DNA from: Comamonas sp. KCTC 72670
GTDB taxonomy: Bacteria > Myxococcota > Myxococcia > Myxococcales > Myxococcaceae
Assembly: GCA_014656495.1 (NCBI GenBank)
Contig: BNCN01000004.1
Coordinates: 434,001 to 498,000, forward strand
DNA: 64,000 bases
Direction of reading: 5' to 3'
This document shows positions 55,427-64,000 of the stretch, piece after piece. A program made the translations under genes and the position numbers. The notes under the pieces are model-generated. The model worked only from the letters and a program-made list of their open reading frames with translations, was not told where the DNA came from and made no database searches. Within the stretch, counting starts at the first letter, position 1; every line of letters begins with the position of its first letter.

Positions 55427-57091
55427 GTGAGCCAGTCCCCCGCCCCATTTGCACCCAAACCCGGGCAGATTCGCGGCCCCCGTCTGACAGGGCGCTTCGC
55501 GGATGGCACGCTCGGAGAGTTTCCATTGGGACCGGCGACGTCCCTGGGCCGGCATCCGTCCAACACGCTGCGGCTGGTGGACCGGGAGGTCTCCAAGGAA
55601 CACGCCGTCATCGAGCGCGTGGGCAAGGAGTTCATCCTCAAGGACCTGGGCTCGTCCAACGGCACCTTCGTGAATGGCCGCCGGGTGAAGGAGCTCAAGC
55701 TGCGCGACGGGGACGAGATCTCCCTGGGCGCCTCGCGGCTCATCTTCCACAGCGGCGAGCCGCCCATGGCCTCCAACGCGCCCACCGCGCCGGGCGTGAC
55801 GGTGGTGGCGCAGTCCATCTCCATGCCGGCCTTCCTGGCGCAGATGGACCAGGTGCCGCAGAACTTCCGGCCCGCCGAGCAGGTGTCCGACGTGGAGGCC
55901 CTGCGCCGCGACTACGAGAAGCTGCGCATCGCCCATGAGTTCCACCGGCAGGTGAGCCTGCAGGGCAGCCAGACGGACCTCTTCGAGCAGATCCTCAAGG
56001 TGGCCTTCCAACTGCTGGCCGCCGACCACGGCGTCATCCTGAAGGTGGCCGCGGACGGGGAGTTCATCCCGTCGGCGGTGCACCACCGCTCCGACAAGGC
56101 CGTCAACGTCATGCTGTCCGACACCGTGCTCAAGCGCGTGGTGGAGACGGGCAAGGCGGTGCTGACGGCGGACGCCATCATCGACGAGCGCTTCTCCGCC
56201 GCGGAGAGCATCGTCGCGCAGGGCATCCGGTCCGCCATGGCGGTGCCGCTGAAGGTGAACGGGAAGATCCAGGCGGTGCTCTTCCTGGACAGCCGTCAGC
56301 AGATCAACGCCTTCTCGGAGAAGGACCTGACCATCCTCTCCGGCATCGCCTCCCAGGCGAGCATCGCGCTGGAGAACGCCGCGCTGGCCGAGCAGATCCG
56401 CGCCGAGGCGGTGACGCGCGCGGAGCTGAGCCGCTTCCTGTCCAAGGCCGTCGCCGACGCGGTGATTGCCGGCGAGACGGAAGATCTGGCACAGAGCCGC
56501 CTGGCGGAGGTGAGCTGCCTGTTCGCCGACATCCGCGGGTTCACCACCATCTCGGAGAACGACTCTCCGCAAGAGGTGGTGGCCATGCTCAATGCCTTCT
56601 TCACCGCGATGGCCGGCGTGGTGTTCAGACACGAGGGGAATCTGGACAAGTTCATTGGGGACTGTGTCATGGCCGTCTGGGGGCCGCCGCTGTCGCACCC
56701 GGACGACGCCGCCCGCGCGCTTCGCGCCGCCTTGGAGATGCAGGACGCCGTGCACGAGCTGAACCGCAAGCGCGTGGCCGAAGGGAAGGCGCCCATCGAG
56801 GTCGGCATCGGCGTGAACACCGGCCAGGCGGTTGTCGGCTACATGGGCAGCGCGGAGCGCCATGAGTTCACGGCCATTGGCGACACGGTGAACACCGCCT
56901 CGCGCCTGTGCGGCATGGCGAAGAGCGGCGAGGTGCTGGCCTCGGAGACGACGGTGCGCAGGGCGGGCGCCGGCTTCGACGTGGAGGGGCTGCCGGCCCT
57001 CCAGGTCAAGGGCAAGGAGAAGGCCGTGCCCACCTACCGCGTCCATGGCCTGGAATACACCACGGCCGCTTCCTCCTCCCGCCGCGTATGA
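55427..57091 (+). CDS. adenylate cyclase with FHA and GAF domains
   Basis: 554 aa. FHA domain (about 10-120): LGRHPSNTLRLVDREVSKEHAVIERVGK..DLGSSNGTFVNG. GAF (about 170-320): LFEQILKVAFQLLAADHGVILK..RSAMAVPLKVNGKIQAVLFLD. Class III cyclase catalytic domain (360-540): Asp368 in FADIRGF and Asp412 in KFIGDCVMAVWG bind metal; Lys408 and Asp486 favour ATP over GTP; Asn489 and Arg493 in NTASR support the transition state. It makes cyclic AMP in response to a phosphopeptide or GAF ligand. Start GTG 55427 (GAGGA upstream). Stop overlaps the kinase start (ATGA), so the cyclase and kinase are coupled. Confidence 0.9.
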   Translation: MSQSPAPFAPKPGQIRGPRLTGRFADGTLGEFPLGPATSLGRHPSNTLRLVDREVSKEHAVIERVGKEFILKDLGSSNGTFVNGRRVKELKLRDGDEISLGASRLIFHSGEPPMASNAPTAPGVTVVAQSISMPAFLAQMDQVPQNFRPAEQVSDVEALRRDYEKLRIAHEFHRQVSLQGSQTDLFEQILKVAFQLLAADHGVILKVAADGEFIPSAVHHRSDKAVNVMLSDTVLKRVVETGKAVLTADAIIDERFSAAESIVAQGIRSAMAVPLKVNGKIQAVLFLDSRQQINAFSEKDLTILSGIASQASIALENAALAEQIRAEAVTRAELSRFLSKAVADAVIAGETEDLAQSRLAEVSCLFADIRGFTTISENDSPQEVVAMLNAFFTAMAGVVFRHEGNLDKFIGDCVMAVWGPPLSHPDDAARALRAALEMQDAVHELNRKRVAEGKAPIEVGIGVNTGQAVVGYMGSAERHEFTAIGDTVNTASRLCGMAKSGEVLASETTVRRAGAGFDVEGLPALQVKGKEKAVPTYRVHGLEYTTAASSSRRV

Positions 57092-59289
57092 ATACGACGA
57101 CGCAGGCGTGTCCCAACTGCGGCCACGTGCACGACATCCGTGTGTACGTCAGCGGCCAGCGCGTCCAGTGCCGTTGCGGCATCCGCTTCGAGGCGCGGCG
57201 GGGCGACGTGGCCGACACGGGGCGAAACTCGATGCTGTCCATGGCCAGCGGCGTGCCCGAGCGCCGCGCGGAGGCGAACGGGACGTCCGGCGCGGTGACG
57301 GTGGTGCCGCACGCGGAGCCCGAGCCGGGCATCGTGGTGTCCGTCTCCCGCGTCTCCACGCCCGTGACGAACGGCGCGGGGAACGGGCTGCCGGGGGTGC
57401 CCGCGCCCATCAGCGGGGTGGCGCTGCCCTCCGGCGTGGACGACAGCGGCATGCCCGTGGAGGCGACGGTGGTGCGCTCGTCCGTGGACACGGGGCCGGG
57501 GAGCGCGCGCTCGGACCTGCACGGCCATGAAGAGCCGACCTTCGTGGGCGGCGGCAAGGTGGACCTGCCGGGCTTCGAGCTGAAGGAGATGCTCGGACGC
57601 GGCGGCATGGGGGAGGTGTGGCTGGCGCGGCAGCAGTCGCTGGGGCGCACCGTGGCGGTGAAGCTGCTTCCCCCGCGGCTGGCGAAGGACCCCGAGTTCG
57701 TCACGCGCTTCGAGAAGGAAGCCACGGCGCTGGCGGCGCTGAACCACCCGAACATCATTCAAATCATCGACCGGGGCGTGGCGGGCGAGCACTACTACTT
57801 CGTCATGGAGTACGTGGAGGGCCGCTCGCTGCGCGAGGCGATGTCCGCCGGGCTCACGCCGGACACGGGCCTGAAGCTCATCCTGTCGGTGGCGCGCGCC
57901 ATCGAGTGCGCGCACGAGAAGGGCATCATCCACCGCGACCTGAAGCCGGAGAACATCCTGCTGGACGGGCGCGGGAACGTGAAGGTGGCGGACTTCGGGC
58001 TCGCGGGCATCCGCGCGCCGGACTCCCGGCTGCAGCTCACGGCGACGTCCGTGGCCATGGGCACGCTGAACTACATGGCCCCCGAGCAGCGCCGCGACGC
58101 GAAGAGCGTGGACGGCCGCGCGGACCTCTTCTCGCTGGGCGTCATCCTCTACGAGTTGCTCACCGGCGAGCTGCCCCTGGGCCGCTTCAAGCTGCCGTCC
58201 GCGAAGAAGCCGGGGTTGGATCCGCGCGTGGACGGGGTGGTGGACCGGCTGCTGGAGCAGGACCCAGAGGCGCGCTACGCGCAGGCCGGCGAGCTGTGCG
58301 CCGCGCTGGAGGTGATGATCTCCACCAGCTCCGCGCCGGGGCTGTCCCAGGGGGACGCGGCCATCGCGCGCCTGGTGCCGGCGTCCGCGCGGCCGGTGAA
58401 GGCGAGCCCGATTTCGCGCCAGCTCCGCTCGGGTTGGCGGCGCGTGCGAGGCGGTCTGTCCGTGGTGGGAGGCCTGGCGCTGCTGGGCTTCGCGGCCCGG
58501 TGGCTCGTGGGCCCGGTGACGGTCGACATCAAGCGGGGGCGGGACAGGGTGGCGCGCCCGGTCCCCGCGGTGTTGCCGCCGAACACCTACGGCGAGGTGT
58601 TCTCCTCGATGAGCATCGCGGAGCCCGCGAAGCCGGGCGGCACGTCGCGGCTGGAGCTGGGCTTCAACGAGGGCACCGAGGAGGTCAACGTCCACAGCGG
58701 CCAATGGACCATGGTGGACGGGGAGCTCCGGGCGTTGCAGGCGGGCAAGGAGACCAACGGGCGCCGGCTGGTGCCTCGCGCATACATCGCGACGCGCTAC
58801 TTCTCCTCCAACGACTTCACGGCCGAGGTGCTGATGGACGTGGATCGCCTGGGGCCGGAGTACCCGGAGGACCCCGACGCGCAGCACTACGGCGAGCTCG
58901 CGTTCCGCATCAAGGACACGCAGGTCTCCGCGTTCGCCATCCCCAACGTGGGCATGCGGCTGGCCTGGCGCTACTTCACGCCGGACGGGCGCGAGGTCGT
59001 GGGCAACAGCGCGCAGGACACGGACGCGCTCGTCGAGGATGAGATGCCGCTGCCGGCCCACGGCCCCTACCAGGTGCGGCTGCAGCTGCGCCGGAACAGC
59101 TCGGGCGTGCTGGTGGAGGCGTTCCTCAACAACGAGCGCTTCGCGCGCAAGCTGCTGGTGGGGCTGGAGGACCACGTGGCGAAAGTGGCCCTGGGCTGCC
59201 GGAACCTGTCCTGCTCGTTCGACGATTTGAAGGTCCGCGGGCACCTGATGCCCCGGCCGGTCCGCCGCGTCGCCAAGGGCATCGAGTAG
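57088..59289 (+). CDS. membrane Ser/Thr protein kinase with zinc-ribbon and lectin-like ends
   Basis: 733 aa. Residues 1-35: zinc-ribbon (CPNCGHVHDIRV, then CRCGIRF). Residues 36-160: disordered, Val/Pro-rich. Kinase domain ~160-420: GRGGMGEVWLAR (Gly loop), Lys192 in VAVKLL, HRDLKPEN with Asp284, DFGLAG, and the MAPEQ substrate loop. One transmembrane helix (~455-475; VVGGLALLGFAARWLV). Residues ~500-730 outside: a beta-sandwich of the concanavalin-like/DUF1080 kind (AYIATRYFSSNDFTAEVLMDV; ELAFRIKDTQVSAF). It should phosphorylate Ser/Thr in response to an outside ligand and may target the coupled cyclase FHA domain. Start ATG 57088. Confidence 0.88.
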   Translation: MNTTTQACPNCGHVHDIRVYVSGQRVQCRCGIRFEARRGDVADTGRNSMLSMASGVPERRAEANGTSGAVTVVPHAEPEPGIVVSVSRVSTPVTNGAGNGLPGVPAPISGVALPSGVDDSGMPVEATVVRSSVDTGPGSARSDLHGHEEPTFVGGGKVDLPGFELKEMLGRGGMGEVWLARQQSLGRTVAVKLLPPRLAKDPEFVTRFEKEATALAALNHPNIIQIIDRGVAGEHYYFVMEYVEGRSLREAMSAGLTPDTGLKLILSVARAIECAHEKGIIHRDLKPENILLDGRGNVKVADFGLAGIRAPDSRLQLTATSVAMGTLNYMAPEQRRDAKSVDGRADLFSLGVILYELLTGELPLGRFKLPSAKKPGLDPRVDGVVDRLLEQDPEARYAQAGELCAALEVMISTSSAPGLSQGDAAIARLVPASARPVKASPISRQLRSGWRRVRGGLSVVGGLALLGFAARWLVGPVTVDIKRGRDRVARPVPAVLPPNTYGEVFSSMSIAEPAKPGGTSRLELGFNEGTEEVNVHSGQWTMVDGELRALQAGKETNGRRLVPRAYIATRYFSSNDFTAEVLMDVDRLGPEYPEDPDAQHYGELAFRIKDTQVSAFAIPNVGMRLAWRYFTPDGREVVGNSAQDTDALVEDEMPLPAHGPYQVRLQLRRNSSGVLVEAFLNNERFARKLLVGLEDHVAKVALGCRNLSCSFDDLKVRGHLMPRPVRRVAKGIE

Positions 59290-59394
59290 CGCCCTCGCCG
59301 GGCGTGGGCTTGCGCGGACGCCCGGCCATCCCCAGATTGCCCTCGGCACGTCGCGCCCGGAGTGCGGCCGTGCCGAGCCTAAGCGGGGGTGGGG

Positions 59395-60441
59395 ATGGAG
59401 CTGTGGCGCATGGCACTGGCGCCCGTCTTGGCGGCGTGCCTCCTGGGATTGTTGGTGGTGGCCTTCGCCTTCGGGCGCAAGGACGTGGCCTCCCGGCCGT
59501 ACCGCGTGCCCCTGCTGTGGTTCGGCCTGCTGGCGGTGGTGTCCCTGTTCGTCCTGGACCGCGTCCAGCTCACGGGCACGGTGGTGGCGTCCGAGACGGC
59601 CGTGAAGGCGCTGGGCTCCGTCCTGCTGGTGGTGTCCGCGGGGCTGGTGCTGCGGGGGGTCTGGGCGCGCTCGCGCGCCAACGTGCTGCGGGGCTCGGCG
59701 CCCGTGCCGCTGGAGGAGGCGGTGGAGGCGCTGCGTGCGGGCAAGTCCCCGGGCTGGGGCGTGTACCACGGCGTGCTGGAGGCGGAGTCGACGCTGACGT
59801 CGCCCGGCGGCGTGCCGTGCGTGTTCTTCGACGCGGAGGTGCGCGAGGTGGCGGCGGATGGCCGCCGTGGCGCGCTGCTGTCACGCGAGCGGGCCTATGC
59901 GCCCGTGCTGGCGCTGCGGGGCCGGCGCGTCCAGGCGACGGTGGTGTTCTCTCCCGCGTCGTTGATGGCGCCGGTGGAGGTGCGCCGCTGCAAGGCCCTG
60001 CCGGGGACCGTGCCCGCGTCGTGGTACCAGACGCCGCATCCGGAGGCGGCGGCCCCGGCTCCAGGCGCGCCGGTGGAGGACGGCCGGGACCTGGACGGCC
60101 GACGCGAGGAGGCAGCGCCGGTGGAGGACGGCTCGGCCTCGAACAGGTGGCGCTCCGGCTCGCGGCGCGAAGGGCCGGAGGCCCACGCGGAGCCCGAGGC
60201 GCTGTCCTGGGAGCGCGTGGGCGCGGTGGGCGAGTCCTGCCTCGTGGTGGGAGAGCTTCGAAGGGGCGCCACCGAGGGCAGCTACGTCTTGAGCGGCCGT
60301 GAGGGCGGCGCCGCGCTGGTGGTGTTGGGGCCCCAGGCTCCGGCCACGGGTGGGAGCCTGGCGCGCAGGGCGTGGGGGCACTTCGCCGCGGCCGGCGTGT
60401 TGTCCATGGCCGCGGCGGGTGTCCTGGGCTGGGCGCTCTGA
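59395..60441 (+). CDS. GIDE-domain-like membrane protein
   Basis: 348 aa. Two N-terminal transmembrane segments (APVLAACLLGLLVVAFAF; PLLWFGLLAVVSLFVL), then another hydrophobic stretch (SVLLVVSAGLVLRGV), a cytoplasmic-looking middle and a C-terminal segment (GVLSMAAAGVLGWAL). The part from about 115 to 310 (GVYHGVLEAESTLTSPGGVPCVFFDAEVRE and ERVGAVGESCLVVGELRRG) recalls the GIDE/BAM region of eukaryotic MUL1/MAPL mitochondrial E3 ligases and bacterial homologues; no RING finger is present. Function unknown. Start ATG 59395. Transcribed in the same direction as the kinase, about 105 bases behind. Confidence 0.6.
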   Translation: MELWRMALAPVLAACLLGLLVVAFAFGRKDVASRPYRVPLLWFGLLAVVSLFVLDRVQLTGTVVASETAVKALGSVLLVVSAGLVLRGVWARSRANVLRGSAPVPLEEAVEALRAGKSPGWGVYHGVLEAESTLTSPGGVPCVFFDAEVREVAADGRRGALLSRERAYAPVLALRGRRVQATVVFSPASLMAPVEVRRCKALPGTVPASWYQTPHPEAAAPAPGAPVEDGRDLDGRREEAAPVEDGSASNRWRSGSRREGPEAHAEPEALSWERVGAVGESCLVVGELRRGATEGSYVLSGREGGAALVVLGPQAPATGGSLARRAWGHFAAAGVLSMAAAGVLGWAL

Positions 60442-60454
60442 GCCCGCGCTCCCG

Positions 60455-62818
60455 TCAGGGGGCTCCTGGGTTCCCGGTGCCCCGCGTGGTGGAGAACACG
60501 AGCTGCTCCTCGCTGTCCGCCACGCGCACGGTGAGCGTGCGCTCGACGCCCGCCAGGCCCATGGGCGTGGACTGCGCCACCTCCGCCAGGAGCGCGGCGC
60601 CGGCGCGCAGGTGGAAGCCCGTGCTCCACATGCCCTCCAACTCGCCGAACACGGTGCGCAGCTCGTCCGGGGCCTTGCGCTCGTCGATGGCGCGGCGCAG
60701 GCGGACCATGCCGCTCACGAACTCCCGGCAGCGCACCAGCGAGTTGGGGTTCTTGTGGATGATCTCCGCGAACGTGAAGTTGCCGCCCCCCGGGCGCCAC
60801 TCGCTCTCGATGAGCTGCAGGTCCTTGCCCAGCTCGCGCACCGTGGCGTCCCGCTGGAAGAACGCCTTGGCGATCTGCGCGGCGCGGCTGGGGGACAAGT
60901 CATTCAGCATCAGGCTGCCCTGGCTCTGGACCTCGCGGAGGTAGGCCTCCCAGATGGGCGCGTAGACGGCGCGGCGGAACTCGGGGGAGGCGCGGGCCGT
61001 CTGGTCGCTCCAGGGCATCGCGCGGGCCAGGGCGCGGGAGAAGCGCGCGAGGTCGAACTCCTGGATGCGCGGCACCAGGGCCCGGAACGTGTCGTCCGCC
61101 AGCTTCACCTCGAGCCGCGTCTCGATGGGGTGCTTGCCCGCGTCCTCCTGCATCCAGGAGACGACGGAGGCCGCGTCCTTCGTGTCCAGCACGCCCCAGA
61201 CGACGGCGTCATCCACCGCCATCTGCAGCTCCTTGCGCGTCAGCTTCTTCTGCCGTCCCCACTGCAGCAGGTGCAGGCCGTAGTCGAAGTCGGTGGCCAC
61301 GGGCGCCGGGGCGAAGCGGGTCATGTCCGCCTTCAGGTCCACGGCCCACTGGCCCCGGTTGCCCAGCAGCTTGTCCTCGTAGCCGCGGCGGCCGAGGAAC
61401 GCCATGCGCCGCGCGCCCTGGAAGTTCTCCTGCGTCACCCAGGCCTGCCGCTTCACGTCCCGTGACTTGAGCAGCTCGAACGAGCCGAAGCCCAGGGAGA
61501 AGCCCACGGCCTGTTGCCGCGTGAGCGTGGTGGAGTGCAGGTAGTTGCGCAGCTCGAACTCGGAGGGCTGGGCCGAGGTCTTCATCCACTTGAGCAGCTC
61601 CACGAGGTTGCCCTTGAGCAGGGACTCGTGGAAGCGCATCGCGGTGACGTCCTCGACGACGACCTCCAGCAGCGTGGAGGCCTCGTTGAGGCGCAGGTAT
61701 TCGTATTGGAAGCCGTCGGCGATGTGCGAGCGGACGGCGTTCTCCAGGGCCTCGGCGACGCGCGCCTTGAAGTCCGCCCAGGCCTGCGGAAGGTTGGCCG
61801 GGTCCGAGAGCTGCGGGTCGATGCCGAGCCGCTCCAGCACCATGCCCAGCACGCGCTTCTGGTTCTCATCGAACTTCGCCTTGCTGGCCTTCTCCACCAG
61901 CCCGTCCATCAGCTCCAGCGCGCTCTGGCCCTTCTTGAGGAGCTCGCGAAGCACGGGCCCCAGCAGGGCCTCCAGGAGCTGGCCGAGCTGCGCCTTCATG
62001 GCCGCGGGGTCGAGCAGCTCCACCTGGATGCCGAGCCCGGCGGAGAGCGTCTGCTCGTGGGACTTCACCTTGCGCACGGCGACCTGGATGCGGCCGGTGC
62101 GGGGGCGGGTGAAGCTGAGCTGGTAGTCGTCGGTGAGGGACACCCTGGCGGACAGGCCGGCCTTCACGCTCGTCTTCAACGCGAGCAGCTCGCTGCCGCG
62201 CAGGAACCCCAGGCGGTTGAGGTTGGAGGGGAAGACATCCGCCCAGTTGAGCTCCAGGCGCGTCTGGAGCGAGCCCCGGGCCTGCCACGCCACGGCGTCA
62301 CCCAGCCCGAGCTTGGCCAGGTCGGTGGCCTGCATGAGGCGCAGCTCGGACAGGTCCGTGAGCGCGGCCTCGCGCATGTTCCGGCCCAGCGGATGGGCGC
62401 GGTAGTCGCTGAGCACGACGCTGAGCTCCGTCTGCTGCTCGGAGGCGAGGAAGGACAGGCTGGCGCTCACGGCCGCCTTCACGCGCGCGGCCACCTGGTA
62501 GCGCATCCAGCCCGTCTCGGTGCCCAGGAGCAGTTGCGGCCTTGGGCCCAGCTCGGAGGACTCAGCGGCCGTCTCTCCAACGATGCCGTTCTCATCCACG
62601 TCACCGGGTGAGTTGAAGTTGCGGACCGTCGCCTCGCCATGGGTTTCGAAGGAGAGGGTGATGCCGTGCATGGCCAGCTTGGGGGGAAGGACCTTCTCCG
62701 CCGTGAGCGCCCCCTGGGCCACGGTCACCTTGATGTCCTGGTCCTGCAGCTTCACGTCGGGAATCTTCTCGGCCACGACTTCGGGAAGCTTCTCGAGCAG
62801 CTTGTTGACCACCTTCAT
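60455..62818 (-). CDS. large protein of unknown function
   Basis: 787 aa, no signal peptide and no clear transmembrane helix. The beginning is MKVVNKLLEKLPEVVAEKIPD, then a beta-rich region to about 260 (VSASLSFLASEQQTELSVVLSDYRA; ARVSLTDDYQLSFTR; TGRIQVAVRKVKS) and a mainly helical, Glu/Lys/Leu-rich rest (ELMDGLVEKASKAKFDENQKR) with a beta-hairpin C-terminus. It does not resemble any enzyme family I know. It lies 156 bases upstream of the sigma54 activator gene on the same strand and may be controlled by it. Start ATG 62818. Confidence 0.55.
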   Translation of the reverse strand: MKVVNKLLEKLPEVVAEKIPDVKLQDQDIKVTVAQGALTAEKVLPPKLAMHGITLSFETHGEATVRNFNSPGDVDENGIVGETAAESSELGPRPQLLLGTETGWMRYQVAARVKAAVSASLSFLASEQQTELSVVLSDYRAHPLGRNMREAALTDLSELRLMQATDLAKLGLGDAVAWQARGSLQTRLELNWADVFPSNLNRLGFLRGSELLALKTSVKAGLSARVSLTDDYQLSFTRPRTGRIQVAVRKVKSHEQTLSAGLGIQVELLDPAAMKAQLGQLLEALLGPVLRELLKKGQSALELMDGLVEKASKAKFDENQKRVLGMVLERLGIDPQLSDPANLPQAWADFKARVAEALENAVRSHIADGFQYEYLRLNEASTLLEVVVEDVTAMRFHESLLKGNLVELLKWMKTSAQPSEFELRNYLHSTTLTRQQAVGFSLGFGSFELLKSRDVKRQAWVTQENFQGARRMAFLGRRGYEDKLLGNRGQWAVDLKADMTRFAPAPVATDFDYGLHLLQWGRQKKLTRKELQMAVDDAVVWGVLDTKDAASVVSWMQEDAGKHPIETRLEVKLADDTFRALVPRIQEFDLARFSRALARAMPWSDQTARASPEFRRAVYAPIWEAYLREVQSQGSLMLNDLSPSRAAQIAKAFFQRDATVRELGKDLQLIESEWRPGGGNFTFAEIIHKNPNSLVRCREFVSGMVRLRRAIDERKAPDELRTVFGELEGMWSTGFHLRAGAALLAEVAQSTPMGLAGVERTLTVRVADSEEQLVFSTTRGTGNPGAP

Positions 62819-62848
62819 GCGCGTCCCCCAGGGCTATGCCCCCGCCAC

Positions 62849-62885
62849 CTGACCGGAGGCCCCTCCGTCGTACGCCTCCGGTCAG
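62849..62885 (-). terminator. terminator of the sigma54 activator gene
   Basis: Perfect 12-base stem CTGACCGGAGGC/GCCTCCGGTCAG about 90 bases beyond the stop; no T-run. Confidence 0.6.
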
Positions 62886-62974
62886 CCTGGAACAAGGCGC
62901 ATACCCGCAAAGGCCTGTGGTCATCGAACGCATCGCCCTCCAGGGAGGGGTGCTGTGTGCCTCCTCGCGGTGCG

Positions 62975-64000
<1,026 letters not shown>

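Noticed and set aside
57034-59769. 911-codon open frame antisense to the Ser/Thr kinase
   Set aside because: The kinase frame has complete motifs; the antisense product has none and is Arg/His-rich.

Overview
The window is high-GC (around 70% by eye), densely packed DNA from a myxobacterium, most likely Myxococcus or a close relative. The best markers are an almost textbook Protein S (spore-coat beta-gamma-crystallin, 173 aa, at 32072-32593) and an 827-aa Lon protease matching the length I recall for developmental LonD/BsgA. Other typical myxobacterial content includes FHA proteins, a Ser/Thr kinase, an adenylate cyclase, Cys-rich-repeat lipoproteins and a sigma54 activator. I saw no rRNA, tRNA, CRISPR array or insertion sequence.

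Layout. 1-3 kb: partial cell-wall amidase and Lon. 3-9 kb: VWA lipoprotein, the imuA-imuB mutasome pair, a lipoprotein, an FHA protein and a sugar-nucleotide epimerase. 9-12 kb: a secreted metzincin-type protease with a small secreted partner, then an ABC-F ATPase. 12-17 kb: WYL regulator, NmrA-like reductase, PhyH oxygenase, and an NfeD/SPFH membrane pair. 17-23 kb: membrane pyrophosphatase and the error-prone polymerase dnaE2, whose upstream region carries a LexA-like box. 23.2-26.3 kb: a lower-GC two-gene module, a Ski2-like helicase plus a protein joining Ski2-type C-terminal helices to a PD-(D/E)XK nuclease. It is bracketed by imperfect repeats and looks horizontally acquired; it is the strongest candidate here for an undescribed (probably defence) system. 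26-33 kb: DUF4336-like protein, two coupled GNATs, an AidB-like acyl-CoA dehydrogenase, a short SEDS-like membrane protein and Protein S. 33-46 kb: AAA+ ATPase, WbqC-like protein, sensor kinase, second PhyH, alpha/beta hydrolase, repeat-rich lamin-tail lipoprotein, exonuclease III, PlsC, bactofilin-like protein, universal stress protein, degenerate SDR, trypsin-like protease. 46-50 kb: two-subunit iron-sulfur flavoprotein amine oxidase. 50-52.5 kb: ECF sigma / anti-sigma / STN-bactofilin-like membrane protein operon. 52.5-64 kb: TruD with a long basic tail, an outer-membrane-like lipoprotein, a coupled adenylate cyclase-Ser/Thr kinase pair, a GIDE-like membrane protein, a 787-aa unknown, and the C-terminal part of a sigma54 activator.

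Genes that appear to work together: imuA, imuB and dnaE2 (SOS mutagenesis, though split by 13 kb); helicase and nuclease; NfeD and SPFH protein; sigma and anti-sigma; cyclase and kinase; the two flavoprotein subunits; the secreted protease and its partner. Function calls come from reading motifs and remembered families, without database searches.
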